DNA from: Canna indica
Taxonomy: Eukaryota > Streptophyta > Magnoliopsida > Zingiberales > Cannaceae
Reading direction: 5' to 3'
Assembly (NCBI GenBank): GCA_034359265.1
Contig: CP136898.1
Span: forward strand, 37,533,501-37,597,500
Length of the DNA stretch: 64,000 bases
Under the pieces are notes generated by a model that was given only the letters and a program-made list of their open reading frames with translations, was not told where the DNA came from and searched no databases. Below, piece after piece: positions 32,290 to 44,075 of the stretch. Within the stretch, counting starts at the first letter, position 1, and every line of letters starts with the position of its first letter. Position numbers and translations under genes: made by a program.

Positions 32290-33990
32290 GTAATTAAGCA
32301 GATCCGCCATTGTGGAAGTTATACCAGTGTGCTCTATGGTCACTCTGAATTCTTTCTTTAGCAATGAATTTTACATCAATTTGCTTAAATTTCAAAGAGT
32401 CATTGCTGTTATTGGAATATAACACTGCCAGTTTATTGTCACAGAATAACTTTAGTGGTCTTTCAATTTTATTACTATAGGCAGCCTAGTGACAAAATTT
32501 CGCAGTCATATTTCAAGATTAGATACCTTAAAATAAGTTATGAATTCTGCTTTCATATCTGAAGCTGTAGTTAGTGTCTGCTTAGCACTCCTCCAATAAA
32601 CAACTTTTCTGGCAAACAAAAAAATATAACCAGAAGTGGATCTTCAACTTTTTAGGCATCCAGCAAAATTAGAATCAAGAATACCCAATGATCTCCTACT
32701 GATCTGATTTTCTATATGTAATGTTTTATTCTCTGTAGATACCATATAACCCGTTTGACTGCTTTCTTATGATCCATTCCGGGATTACTTAGATATCTGC
32801 CTAATATCCCTTTAGTGTACGCAATGTCCGAACGTGTACTTTCTTGAGCATACATCAGATTCCCTGTAGTAGACGCATATGGAATCTTCTTTAGCAATAG
32901 GGGTACATAGGATAATAATCTTGCTCCCACAGAAATCATGGTATATGTATTCATCAACCATATTTATCTCAAAACAAAATGAGATAATAACTTGATAAAT
33001 TTATAATACCTCTAACGGGAAGCATTAGTTCTAGAGATTATTGAGGTCATTGAGCTTGTAATTCATGGGAGGATTCCTAAAGAATATCCTTATCTCCTCC
33101 AAACTCAATAACTTCAATGAACTGGGTATTACTTATATCAAAAATATCCTATAATATCTCATAGATCTATCAAAGTACCGAATAAAGTAGCAGTAGTCTG
33201 TTCCAGTGATTTTTCCTTTGACCAATATGGTCTAGTTTCAGCTGGACAACCCCAAATATTTAGTATGGGCTTCTTGTCTGTCCATAATATATAAGGGTTT
33301 CTATGTACTGCTGTAGATAACACTTTAATTAGAATATAAGCCGCAGTCTTAAAATTAATTAGACTTCTCACTATTTAGATATAGGTACCCGTATATGGAG
33401 TAATTGTCTATGAACATAAAAATATTGTTTGACAATTCCAAGAAGCCATAGGGAAAGGTCAATAAACACTTGTATAATTATATTCTAAGACGTTTGAACT
33501 CCTATTAATACCTTAACCCTAATGTTTGTTTGTTTTCCCTTAATGCATTCAGTATGGACATCAAAATTCGTAGCATCAGGGATAACTAGAATCCTATTAG
33601 ACACAAGCCTCTATATCCTATACTTGGATATATTACCTAAGTGCTTATATCATATCATGATGGAATTCTTACCAGCTAATTTTTATTTTGTACCTTGTGA
33701 GTTGGTATGCAGGATTTCATTAGATGAAGCAATTACATCAAGCATATAAAGGTTATTGAAATAGGACATAAATGGTACCAGCAAAAATAGAATTAAGATA
33801 AAGACTAAAGTTTTTATTTCCAAATGAACAAGAACAATTTTATTTGTCCAAAACAGAGATAGAAATCAAAATCCATCTAAAAGATGGAACTACAAAAGTC
33901 TCTCTCAATTTCTAAATAACAATCAATCCTAAACAATAACCTAAAAAAGTCTATAGCTTCAACTTTAGTTGATTTGCCATCGCCCACAAA
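32290..33990 (-). pseudogene. Pol remnants of the degenerate Copia
   Basis: Minus frames show the pre-integrase/integrase N-part (YKHLGNISKYRI, CIKGKQTN) near 33520-33660, the integrase end (FKTAAYILIKVLSTAVHRNP, WGCPAE) at 33371-33159, the RT end (IPYASTTGNLMYAQESTRSD, RYLSNPGMDHKKA) at 32957-32712, and RNase H traces around 32640-32290. The order is that of Copia pol, but multiple stops and deletions separate the parts. Confidence 0.8.
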
Positions 33991-34113
33991 GATGAATCTT
34001 TCAACATCACTCGGCAGTTGTTAGCTCAGGTAATCCTGCATAAACACACTTATGTGAGTAGAAATACCGAAGTCTATCCACCAAGTGTTTATAAGTACAA
34101 ATTTTGAATTAAC

Positions 34114-34557
34114 TTAAGAACAAACCAAAGTGAGAAATGTACCCTTCTTAACACGCCAAACGTGGTACTTGGTACAATCTTTCTTTACATGCCCACTTTT
34201 CTTGCAGAAGAAACAGGTAGAAGCCTTAGTCTGTTCCTTTTGCTTTTTCTTTTGAGGAGCATCTGCAGCTTCTGTAGTCTTAGGTCTTTTCTTGCCCTTA
34301 TCTTTAGAGACCATAGCCAAATGAGCACTTTCAATCTTATCTTGCTTTAGTCTTTCTTCCTCTTGCACACAATGAGAGATAAGCTCATTATGAGTCCATT
34401 TCTCCTTTTGACAGTTATAACTGATTTTAAAATGATTGAATTGTGGCAGAAGAGAGATCAGAATCAAATGCACCAATAAGTCCTCAGGGAGGTCTAATTT
34501 CAGTGCCTTTAATCCAGAGACAAGATTTGACATCTCCATAATGTACTCCCTAAACAT
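34114..34557 (-). pseudogene. Copia gag C-terminal two thirds with CCHC knuckle
   Basis: An open frame of 147 codons that starts inside the gag domain: EMSNLVSGLKALKLDLPEDLL, then HNELISHCVQEEERL, a Lys-rich linker and the knuckle CFFCKKSGHVKKDC. About 100 N-terminal residues found in relatives are missing because the element is truncated at 34557. The protease motif WWIDFG (usually WWIDSG) is readable just beyond the stop, near 34070. Confidence 0.82.
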
Positions 34558-34560
34558 TGG

Positions 34561-34815
34561 TGAATGAAGTGAGACTCGATCCTTACTAGAGGTACTCGGC
34601 TAGAGATCCGACTTGAAGGGTTAAGGGCCAAAAGGTCCTAGAGATGAAGGTTCACTTCTGATTTACCTCTAGATTTGACATACATTTATGCATGATGGGT
34701 TGGGATAACTTGGTCAATGAAGTGAGACTCCTTACTAGAGGTACTCGGCTAGAGATCCGACTTGAAGGGTTAAGGGCCAAAAGGTCCTATAGATGAAGGT
34801 TCACTTCTGATTTAA
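34561..34815 (+). repeat. Direct duplication of about 103 bp
   Basis: 34561-34664 and 34714-34815 are near-identical (GAAGTGAGACTC...TTACTAGAGGTACTCGGC...), separated by 49 bases. The second copy lacks four bases (GATC) and has TAT for TAG in GTCCTAGAG. Confidence 0.9.
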
Positions 34816-36516
34816 GATGAACTCAGACTTTGGTGTAAGGAAAGAAGATAGAACTTAAAAATTGTAGTATGTCTCAACCATAGAATTTAAATGACTGTTT
34901 TGTAGGATGTGTAGCGGACATTTGTATTGCTATTATGTCATATGTTTTACTCCATTTTATATGGCTGCTGTAATTGATTATGGAGCTCATATTATGCTAA
35001 GGTTTTGCTATGAAAAGTATGCTAATACTTATAATTTATTTATCCCTGTTATGGACGTAATTTATGCATGTTAAGGTTGGTTTAATATCAGATAGATGTA
35101 TGTATGATTGTTTTGGTGGCCATAAGGAGATAGTTTGCAAGAATATAAAATTGCACATAATTATATTTTCTTGCATAATTGACACTTAGTTGGGAGGCTG
35201 AAAAGTTGTCCGATTAGTACAAACTCTTGGGGTTAGATTGTAGGATATCTGGATAACTCCGACACCAAAATTCAGCGAAATTCGAGTTGAGGAGACTAGG
35301 TTTATAAAATTAGTTTGAGGGCTACTCAAAACTGCCCAATTCTGCACATAGCAGAATTTGTGATTAGTTGAAAGTTCGACACGATATTCAGAGAATGAAT
35401 CCTTATCCTATGACAGTGAAATTTTGGAAAATTCTTGTGGGGTATGTGGACAACCATACGAATCTGGTTTTAGAGAAAAATAATAAGAGTTGACTTAGTT
35501 ATGAATTTTATAAGATAGCAACTCAAATAGAAAAATCAGATAGAGGTTGCAGAAATTTTAGGATGGCACGTTCGTCACGTCGTTTCGTGATCGACCAGTT
35601 GTTCAAATTATCTGAAATTTTGTGAATATATTGTGTGATATGCAATTTTAAAATTCTGTGAGTTTCATATCCATATCACTTAAAACTAGTGGTTTGGTAC
35701 AAGTGTCAAAAGTGAATCTATTAACATTTGAGCGGTGCAGAAATTTGACTAAGTGTTGGGCGTTGCCTTGAGCATACTTGAGGGATGAACTATTTTGATA
35801 TTTATGTTTTGCCATTATGGGTGATAAAACATAAAGTTGAGATGTTGAGCCCAAGAGAGGGTCGAGTTGGGGCGCGTGGACGCGTACCCGGGTTGCGACA
35901 AAAATGTTAAAATCATCTGAATGATTGTTTTGGGCCATAGTGGGCTGAGTGTATGCTTTTGGGCCATCATGGGCTGAGTGATTGTTTTGGGCCATTTGTG
36001 GGCTGAGTGAATATGGTACTTGAAATTTGGGCCATTATGGGCCGAATGACTGTGGTGTGTCTGAGTTCGAGTTTTGTGGATGGATGTTTTACTTTACATG
36101 CTATTACACTTCAACACCTGCATATTTATAATTTATGCTCGGGATAGCTTGGCGAGGGTTTGCTTCAAGCCACTCACTGAGTTCCTTAGGAACTCACCAT
36201 TTTATTTATGTTGTTTTGCAGATTCTGATTGTTGGTGGTACGATGGTACCCATGTAGCGCGGCTGGGGTTGCAAGCTCAGGCAGTGGATCTCATGACCTA
36301 TTGGGTTGTATTCGAGTATAGAGAGTCTTATCTGCATACTATTGTGACTTCATTGTAGTCATTTGATTATATAAACATACCTAGCATTCTAGTATTCTAT
36401 ATTGAGTATGCATTGTGGTTTCTTTTATTTACTTATTGGTATGCATGTGTTGGTGGACTTCGGAGTACGAACATGTACTCTGGCCGGTCATGTGACCTTG
36501 GATTTGGGGTGTGACA
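34816..36516 (+). mobile_element. Gypsy LTR c (related to a and b)
   Basis: It ends GGTGTGACA at 36516 with the GGCCGGTCATGTGACC block before it, as in the LTR ending at 4484 and the inverted LTR at 11704. Two to three GGGCCAT.ATGGGCTGAGTG units sit near 35930-36050. No primer site follows, so it is solo or truncated; the left edge is not defined. Confidence 0.65.
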
Positions 36517-37672
36517 ACACCAAAAGTCCCGGTAATTATTCCTTAGGTAAAAACTAGTTAACGACATGTTTTTAATGAATTTTTGGAAGCCTTTAACCTA
36601 TTCATATTTGATCTGGGAGATTATAAAATTTTGGATTTTTGGAAATTTGTACTAGACCCCAAAAGTTAGATTTTCATTCTTTAGGATTTTGATTTTTTAG
36701 ATATTTTTATTGAATCAAAATGGGGGGTAATCCTTATATAATATTTACGTTTTAAAGTTATTAACAAGTGGGGCGTAATCCTTATATAAGAAGACTTAGC
36801 GAAGATGAAACTCAGAAACGAACAACGAGCAAAAAAAATCAGCCAAAACCAGACTATTTTCTGTGTTCCAGCCAATGGGAGGTCGACTGCCGATCAACCG
36901 GCCATCAGCCGGTAGAGCTCAAAAATGGCCAATGAGCTTTGGTCGGTGGCCGGTCGACTGGCCATCAGCCGGCCACCGATCGGGTGGTGCCAATAGGCAA
37001 AAATAGCCCATTGGGATGGCATGTGTTGTCTTCTCTCTTCATGGGCTTATAAATACAAAGCCATAAGAGCCTTCCTTGATGATATTGATCACTACTAACC
37101 TTCTTGAGCCATCTTGTGATCATTACTAAGCTTTATTGAGCCAATTCTTGTAAAAATCGTAGCTTTAATCTCTCATCTCTTTGATTGAGCTTTTCCTTCG
37201 TTGTTTCATCATCAAAGACATCAAGAGGAAGCTATGAAACTTGTGTTTGGAGCTAAGTATACTTTGGTTTGTTTATTGCTCCATTTACATTGTATTTTGT
37301 GGTTTTCTTCTTGTACATAAGCTTGTGATAACCTAGAGTGGTAGGTTAGTGAATTGGGTGCTTGCCTTTGAGTTTAGCCATAATTCCACTAGTGTAATCT
37401 AGGATTAGAGTGTCCTTAGGGAGAGTGAGGTGAGAAAGTGCTCTCGGTAGGAAGGCGAAGACTTTCGGATGTGGAAATGCCTTCGGTGTGAGAGTAGTGA
37501 CTTTCTAGTGGATTAGGTTGAAATCCTAAGCGGTGGTGCTTAGGTAGTGGAGTAGGCGGGTTGTCGAATCACTATAAATCCATGTGTTAGCATTGATCTT
37601 TGTAGTGGAGTGGAGCTTAGATAACACACTATTCACCCTACCTCTAGTGTAGGTCATTTCACCAACAGAGTT
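36517..37672 (+). mobile_element. Partial LTR of the TGTTGG Copia group
   Basis: The right half closely follows the LTR at 15368-16607: CTCATCTCTTTGATTGAGC, TCATCATCAAAG, AATCCTAAGC and CACTATTCACC blocks, ending CACCAACA at 37672. The 5' part has instead a CGGTCGACTGGCCATCAGCC-rich stretch at 36880-36985. No TGTTGG start is seen. Confidence 0.7.
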
Positions 37673-37685
37673 ATCGAACCTTGAA

Positions 37686-38081
37686 TTGACCAGGGTTAGG
37701 AGAGCGAAGGACCGTGAGATCGAGCATATAAATCTTAACGTTGCCGAATTGATTGCTCGATTGAAGGCATTTGAGGAGGACGTTGCTTGCCAGCGAGTCG
37801 AGGCGAAGGAATATCAACAGATGGAGGCGGACCTCTGGCGAGATGCCGGTCTGACTATGTATAACGAGGATTTCAACAGGGATATTGAGCAGGCTCAATT
37901 CTTTGCTCCCGGAGCTGATTTTTTTGGAATCGAAAGCTTCAAGGAAATACGAGAAGGGGCTCTAGTGGACCCTGAGTCCAAAGAGGAGATTCATGTTTCT
38001 CCAAAGAAAGAATTTTTGTTTGCCGTTCTCGAGCCTCATGTTGTTTCCCTCGAGAGTATTCCAAAGAATGTTGGTGATTAA
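37686..38081 (+). pseudogene. E2 antisense gene, C-terminal fragment
   Basis: The frame gives a Glu/Arg-rich helix (IARLKAFEEDVACQRVEAKE) followed by MYNEDFNRDIEQAQFFAPGADFF, which matches the E3 protein region MYREGF...AKLLAPNVDLSG and confirms homology. It then reads EIREGALVDPESKEEI and stops at 38081. It is opposite to gag in this element too. N-terminal exons are lost at the element's truncation. It is more diverged from E1 and E3 than they are from each other. Confidence 0.68.
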
Positions 38082-38329
38082 ACATTTTTGTAATTGTCCT
38101 TGTGTGGGTCATATGTTATCTTCAACGGATTGTGGCTTCTAGTTAATTGCCATACTTTTGCACTTGATGGGTTTATTACAATAGCTCTGCTTCGCCTCAT
38201 ACTTTTGTTTGCTTTGCCAGTAGTACTTGACTTCTCCTGATGGGAGAATCTTGTTTTGCGGTTGAACCTCCTTCAAAAAGTCAATTCTTTGACTGAGAGT
38301 GGCGGTTCGAAAGGTGGAGAGTGAAAGGC

Positions 38330-39475
38330 AGCACCGCTCGCGAGGAGTCATATAACGACTCTGAGTCCGGATGTAATGGCTTTACGGGCCAAGGACTATG
38401 CTCGGGGTTTCAGGCCAAGCTCGCTGGGGAGCGTAAGGCAGAACCGCTCACGAAGAGTCGTGTAAGTGCTCTGGCCAAAAGTAACGGCTCTTAGGGCCGA
38501 GGACTACACTCGGGGGTTGCCGAACTAGCTAGGGAGCATAAGGAGGAACCGCTCACGAGGAGTCATGTAATGGCTCTGAGGCCAGAAGTAATGGCTCTAG
38601 GGGGCCGAGGATTGTACTCAGAGGTTCAAGCCGAGCTCATTCAGGAGCGTAAGACAGAACCACAAGCGAGGAGTCATGTAAGGGCTTTAAGGTAGAAAGT
38701 AATGGCTCTAGAGGCCGAGCACTGCACTCGGGGGTTCAGGCCGAGCTCGTTGTGGAGCGAAAGGCGAAACTGCTTGTGAGGAGTCATGTATGGGCCCTGA
38801 GGCCGGAAGTAACGGTTCTAAGGGCCGAGGACTGCACTCGGGGGTTCATGTCAAGCTCATTGGGAGCGTAAGGCAAAACCGCTCGCAAGGAGTCATGTAA
38901 AGGCTCTAAGGCCGGAAGTAATGGCTCTAGGGGCCGAGGACTACACTCTGGGGTTTAGGCCGAGCTCGCTAGAGCGCGTAAGGCGGAACCGTTTGCGAGG
39001 AGTCATGTAAGGGCTCTAAGGCCGGAAGTAATAGCTCTAGGGACCGAGGACTACACTCGGGGGTTCAGGCCGAGCTTGTTGGGGAGCGTAAGGCAAAACT
39101 GCTCGTGAGGAGTCATGTAAGGTCTCTGAGGCCGAAAGTAACAACTCTAGGGGCCGAGAACTGCACTGGGATTTCAGGCCGAGCTAGCTAGGGAGCGTAA
39201 GACGGAACCGCTCGTGAGGAGTCATGTAAATGCTTTAAGGCTGGAAGTAACGGCTCTAGGGGCCGAGGACTGCACTCAGGGGTTCAGACAGAGCTCGTTG
39301 GGGAGCATAAGGCGGAACGGCTCGCTAGGAGTCATGTAATGGGTCTGAGGCTGATAGTAACAGCTCTAGGGGCCAAGAATTGTACTCGGGGTTTCAAGTC
39401 GAGCTCGCTAGGGAGAGTAAGATGGAACCGCTTGTGAGGAGTCATGTAAAGGCTCTACGGCCGGAGTCAACAAGC
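38330..39475 (-). repeat. E2 tandem array 1, about ten 109-bp units
   Basis: Units carry GGGGCCGAGGACTGCACTCG, GTTCAGGCCGAGCTC and GAGGAGTCATGTAA blocks; successive unit starts near 38714, 38824, 38933 and 39043 give a 109-110 bp period. Inverting the unit gives the E3 and E1 repeat. Units differ by scattered substitutions. No coding. Confidence 0.9.
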
Positions 39476-39981
39476 CAAACCGGTGTAAATTGAGTTTTGG
39501 TCACTGAGTAGAGCATTCATGCTTTGAGACCGGAGGTGACAGCTCTGTTAGTCAATAATTATATGCTAGAGTTTTGAGCTCGCCGAAGAGTGTTAGGTAG
39601 GACCGTGCGTGATGTCTTTAAAATAATGAGGCACTCGTTAAAGTAGTGAGATCACCACTGAGTTTCCTGGGCATATACAGAGAGAATATGCAAGATATGT
39701 AATTTTAGTAACATGGGAATTATGCATACATAAAGGGTTGCGATTTGATCGCATGTTGAGTTCTTCGAAGAGTTGAGATGGGTTTTGTTTGTGTGTGTCT
39801 CGCCTTGGGCTTGGCTTAGAGCCCTTTAACGGCTACTTGCCTCTGATGGTTGAGGATGTATGTGGCTGTTAGAGTCTTTCTTTGATTTTGATCTGAGGCA
39901 TTGATTGTAGCATGGTCGAGCTTTCTTCTAGTCAGCATGGAGTATACCCACTTCTATATCTGAGATGGGAAATTTTATTAC
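39476..39981 (-). other. E2 spacer between array and protease
   Basis: Weak repeat-unit traces to about 39610, then AT-rich sequence with no domain. Confidence 0.4.
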
Positions 39982-40464
39982 CTAATGGGGAGTGGATACA
40001 ACTGCTCCTAATTTATTCAAGGACGACCGTCCTATAATCATATGATATAGGCTGGGAACGGTGATGACTAGGTATTGTACATCAATGGTTTTAGCTCTTA
40101 GTTGAGAGTTGAGCATTGTTCTTAGCCATATGGCTCCTTGGGCAATGACCCTTTCTCTTGAGAAGCCTATTAGGTTTCCCTCACACGGGGTGAGCGAGGC
40201 TTTCGTTAATTGCATTCTTTCAAAGGTAGGGTTGAAAAGGATGTCAGCAGAGCTTCCTTGGTCGATTAGTACCTTTTTAACGATGAAATTTCCTGCAGTC
40301 ACCGAGATTACAACTGGATCATGCAATTTTTGATCAGTCATGTGAAAATCATATTCATAGAATGATATTACCGGGATTCTACGGGCAGTCCGGTAGGGAT
40401 GAGTGGCACCATCGACCGTCATCACCGCTCGAGAAGATCTCTTCCTAGACGGGCTTGCTTCCAC
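39982..40464 (-). pseudogene. E2 aspartic protease domain
   Basis: VTAGNFIVKKVLIDQGSSAD (active-site D-Q-G-S-S) and TVPSLYHMIIGRSSLN are clear and parallel E1 and E3. The stretch opens at 40464 and stops just after the domain's end. Upstream, DFHMTDQKLHDPVVI corresponds to the linker before the protease. Confidence 0.85.
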
Positions 40465-40620
40465 ATTTTTTGATAGTCCACTTGCGATGTGGTCAATGAC
40501 CCCCCGAGGTTTGTTCTCTGGGTGACAAGCCCAATCGTCCTCCCTACGATACGAGTTGGGTTTTGGTGGTGTCCAACTTTGTTGTCTAGGATTGCGGCTT
40601 ATGCTCCGACCACTCTCTCT

Positions 40621-41528
40621 TTAGTGATGGATGTATTTATTCAGACATCCCACACGGACCAAATCTTTAAGTTGGTCACTAAGCACTAAGCATTCCTTGG
40701 TAGTGTGATCGTAGGTATCGTCAAACATGCATCTCGTGCTCCTATCAGTGTTGGGTGGTAGCTTTTGTTTTCCCACGTTGGCGGGGTACCTGATAAGCTT
40801 CAAGTGGTAGATGTCACGAAGGATGATTTCTTTCTTAGTGTTGAGAGGAGTATATGTTTTGAATCAGTCTTTTAACCGAGGATGATTTCTCTGCTCGGGG
40901 CAGTTGTGTTGTTCACTCTTTCTATCTCCTCTTCTGGATTTCTTATCTTCGATGGTGGTCTTGAAATTTTGCCAATCGGTCTTTTTGGCTTCTCGGAGTT
41001 CTTCCATCTTTATGAAGTCGGCGGCCTTCTCTTAAAACTCGGCCATGTCTCTGGGCTTGGTAAGGGAGATCTAGTCGGCGAAGAGCCCGGGTTTTAGCCT
41101 GTGTTGGATGCAGAAGAACTCGATCTGTGGGTCGAGATTGGGAATTTTGATCGCTACGGCCTGAAACCTGTTCAGGTATTCTCTCAGGGGTTCATGTTTC
41201 CCTTGTCTGACAAAGTGGAGGGCGGTCGCCGTCTTGTGATATACCCGTGACGTGGTGAAACGACTGAGGAAGACGTGGGAGAGGTCTTCAAAGGAATGGA
41301 TAGACTTCAGTGGAAGAAAGGTAAACATACCAAGGCGGTTTATCCCTGGAAAGTTAGGAAGGCTCTATAGAGTACCAGGTCGATTGCTCCATGATAGAGC
41401 ATCGTAGTCCTGAACGCCGTCAGGTGTATCGCGGGGTCGCTTGTTCTATTGTAGGGTGTCAGGGTGGTAGGCAACTCACTCCTCGGCGGGAGGCAGATTG
41501 TCATGATGTGCTCAGTAAATGGTCCCAC
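40621..41528 (-). pseudogene. E2 gag, in pieces
   Basis: Three minus-strand pieces: PFTEHIMTICLPPRSELPTT (41528-41340); SIHSFEDLSHVFLSRFTTS and HEPLREYLNRFQAVA (41328-41071); and a zinc-knuckle-like CMFDDTYDHTTKEC with LKDLVRVG (40803-40621). Together they cover the gag domain with frame breaks between. Confidence 0.83.
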
Positions 41529-41941
41529 GTCAAGAGGGGGGTTGTTCCGACCTTTCTGGATTTGGGATCATCTTCTCTTCCCGTGCGGCAGGTGTTGGAG
41601 ATTTCGTCATAGAGGACATTAATCAGTTGCTTCTTATTGGAGTGGTTGCTTTCTCCATGTTCTAAGTGGCGGCGCTCGTGTTGAGCTAGGGGTTGTCCTT
41701 AAGATCGTGTTAGCATCTCAATTTGGGATGCTAACCACTGACTTTTAGCCTCCAAATCGTATATTCGTCATTGAGGGTCTTCAGGGGGAGGATTGGTCGA
41801 TACTGGAGTGTCTTCTCATTGTTTCAGCGTTACCAGGTTGTGGTCGATCGTCGCCATCGGGTCATTGCCGTTGGCGTACGGCGGTCGTCGCTTGGCTCTG
41901 GGTTCCAACCATTATGGGAGAGGTAAGCTTTACTCAGCTCC

Positions 41942-41955
41942 ACGGTGGCGCCAAA
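41942..41955 (-). other. Primer binding site of E2
   Basis: Inverted TTTGGCGCCACCGT next to the LTR end TGTTCCTG (41956 on +), the same type as in E1. Confidence 0.75.
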
Positions 41956-42039
41956 TGTTCCTGCTTGAGAATTGGGGCATTCTGGTCTGGTTTGGTGTGT
42001 CTCCTTGTCTGGTTCGACGCCAGCGGGGGGGGGCACATG

Positions 42040-42785
42040 CAAAAGATACTTTGATGCTCAAGTCAGTAAGACTCCAAGGTGGAGGTAATGGAAATTGGGA
42101 TTAGGTTTACCTGAGGCACACTGTGTCTATATGTATTGCAGGTGGAGGTGATGATGCCGCCCGAAAATCTTGTGGTGATGTTGCCCAGAATGAGTCGAGG
42201 TCGATCCCTGGACTAGACTAGAACTACTGAACCCGGTTGGATTAGACCCAGTAGCGCCCCACCCTTCATTCCGAACCAAACCGCGCGACCCCATCCAGGA
42301 GGTTCCGCTCAACTACGTCCCCGACCCAGGCTCAAGCCAGACAAAATAGCTCTGCCCAAGGACCCCACAATGATTGGAACTCGGAACCAAGTGACCATCG
42401 CTGCACGCGCCGCAAAAGACACTCCGATGCTCAAGTCAGTAAGACTCCAAGGTGGAGGTAATGGAAATTGGGATTAGGTTTACCTGAGGCACACTGTGTC
42501 TATATGTATTGCAGGTGGATGTGATGATGCCGCCCGGAAATCCCGTGGTGATGTTACCCAGAATGAGTCGAGGTCGATCCCTGGACTAGACTAGAACTAC
42601 TGAACCCGGTTGGATTAGACCCAGTAGCGCCCCACCCTTCATTCCGAACCAAACCGCGCGACCCCATCCAGGAGGTTTCGCTCAACTACGTCCCCGACCC
42701 AGGCTCAAGCCAGACAAAATAGCTCTGCCCAAGGACCCCACAATGATTGGAACTCGGAACCAAGCGACCATCGCCGCACGCGCCG
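42040..42785. repeat. 373-bp tandem duplication of the E2/E3 junction
   Basis: 42040-42412 and 42413-42785 are near-identical 373-bp copies. Each contains the inner half of a minus-strand LTR joined at GATCCC|TGGACTAG to the first half of a plus-strand LTR, followed by leader sequence (CCCCACAATGATTGG...). Confidence 0.92.
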
Positions 42786-43170
42786 TACGCCAACGACAAT
42801 GACCCGATGGCGATGATCGACCGCAGCCTAGTGATGTTGAAATAGCGAGGAGCGTGCTCCGGTACCAGCACCCCTTCCCCCTAATGAGCCTCGGCAATAG
42901 GTAAATGATTTAGAAGTACAAAACCAACATCTGGCGGCACAAGTCAAGACACCAGCACGGTCTTAGGGACAGCCCCCAATTGAGCGTTGAGCGCGAACAT
43001 TTTCGCTTAGAGCACGGGGGGAGAGCAACCACACAGAAAGAAGAAAGCTAGTCTCTGTCCTTCAAGACGGGGGCTCCAGCATCACTCGACCGGAAAAGGA
43101 CGAAGGTCCAAAGGCTCAAGGAATTGAGCCTGCCTCCCACCTTGACGCAAGGCCCTTTGCCAAGCACATC

Positions 43171-44070
43171 ATGGCAACTCGTCTCCCACCAAGAACTGAG
43201 CTGCATACCACCTTGACACCCTACGACAGTATGGGTGACCCCACACTACACCTAACAGCGTTCCGAACCACGATGCTCTATCAGAGAGCAACTAACACCA
43301 CGCTTTGTAGAGCCTTCCCGACCTTCATGGGGAAAACCGCCCTGTTATGGTTCGCCTCCCTCCCGCTAGGATCGATTCACTCTTTCGACGACCTTTCTCG
43401 TGTCTTCCTCATCCAATTCACCACATCACAGGTATATCACAAGACAGAGTAGCCCTACACTATATCAGACAGTGGCAACAGGAGCACTTAAGGGAATACC
43501 TGAACAGGTTTTAGGCCATAACAGCCGATATCCCCAACCTCGACCCACTGATCGAGCTTTTTCGCATCCAACACGGCTAAAGCTCGGTCCTTTCGCCGAC
43601 CAGATCACCTTAATCGAGCCTAAAGACATGACCGAATTTTAGAAAAAAGTGGTAAGTTTTATAAAAATGGAAGATCAACGAGAAGCAAAGAAGATCGACA
43701 GGAAGAACCTCAAAGCCGTGATCGAGGACAAAAGATCCAAAAAGGAAGACAAAAGAACTAAAGACTGCAGCCGGCACGAGTGGGGTAATGGCAGGGGACC
43801 GAGGTCACCACCTCGCAAGCGCTCGTTTCGAAAGGCACCCCCCCCCCCCCCCCCCCAACACCAAGAAAGAAACCATCCTCCAAGACACCTACCACCTGAA
43901 GCCTATCAAATACCCCGCCAATCTTGGAAAGCAAAAGTTGCCGATCAACGCTGACATGAGCAAGAAGTGTGCATACCATAACACTTACGGAGACCAACTC
44001 AAAGATTTAGTCCGCACGGGACACCATGATAAATATCTTCATCACAGGAAAGAGAGAGGCCGGAGTAGGA
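43171..44070 (+). pseudogene. E3 gag, frameshifted
   Basis: MATRLPPRTELHTTLTPYDS, LCRAFPTFMGKTALLWFAS and SIHSFDDLSRVFLIQFTTS run in one frame to 43452, further than in E1. The next frame continues the domain (GALKGIPEQVL region shifted). A basic KSKKEDKRTK-type tail, a 19-C run (43838-43856) and CAYHNTYGDQLKDLVRTG follow, with the knuckle shortened by a deletion relative to E1. Confidence 0.82.
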
Positions 44071-44075
44071 GTTGC

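Larger units (their letters stand above)
31465..34557 (-). mobile_element. Degenerate Copia element (Tork-like), truncated
   Basis: Minus orientation: gag 34557-34114, protease about 34085-33980, integrase pieces 33750-33130, RT end 32957-32712, RNase H traces 32640-32290, inverted poly-purine tract (ATCTCCCACTTGGGCC) from 31843, then an LTR on its left, ending TCTAACA at 31842 (left edge near 31465 uncertain). Gag is cut at 34557 and there is no 5' LTR. Large deletions removed most of the integrase core and RT. Confidence 0.8.
37673..42208 (-). mobile_element. E2: second Tat-like element, 3'-truncated
   Basis: Same order as E1 read from right to left: half LTR (42208-41956), primer site, gag (41528-40621), protease (40464-39982), enlarged tandem array 1 (39475-38330), and the C-terminal part of the antisense gene (37686-38081, on +). 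Array 2 and the 3' LTR are missing; the sequence breaks at 37673 against a Copia-type LTR. As in E1 and E3 there is no RT, RNase H or integrase. Confidence 0.85.

Noticed and set aside
38330..39475. CRISPR-like array
   Set aside because: The units are contiguous 109-bp repeats without unique spacers, and the DNA is plant nuclear.
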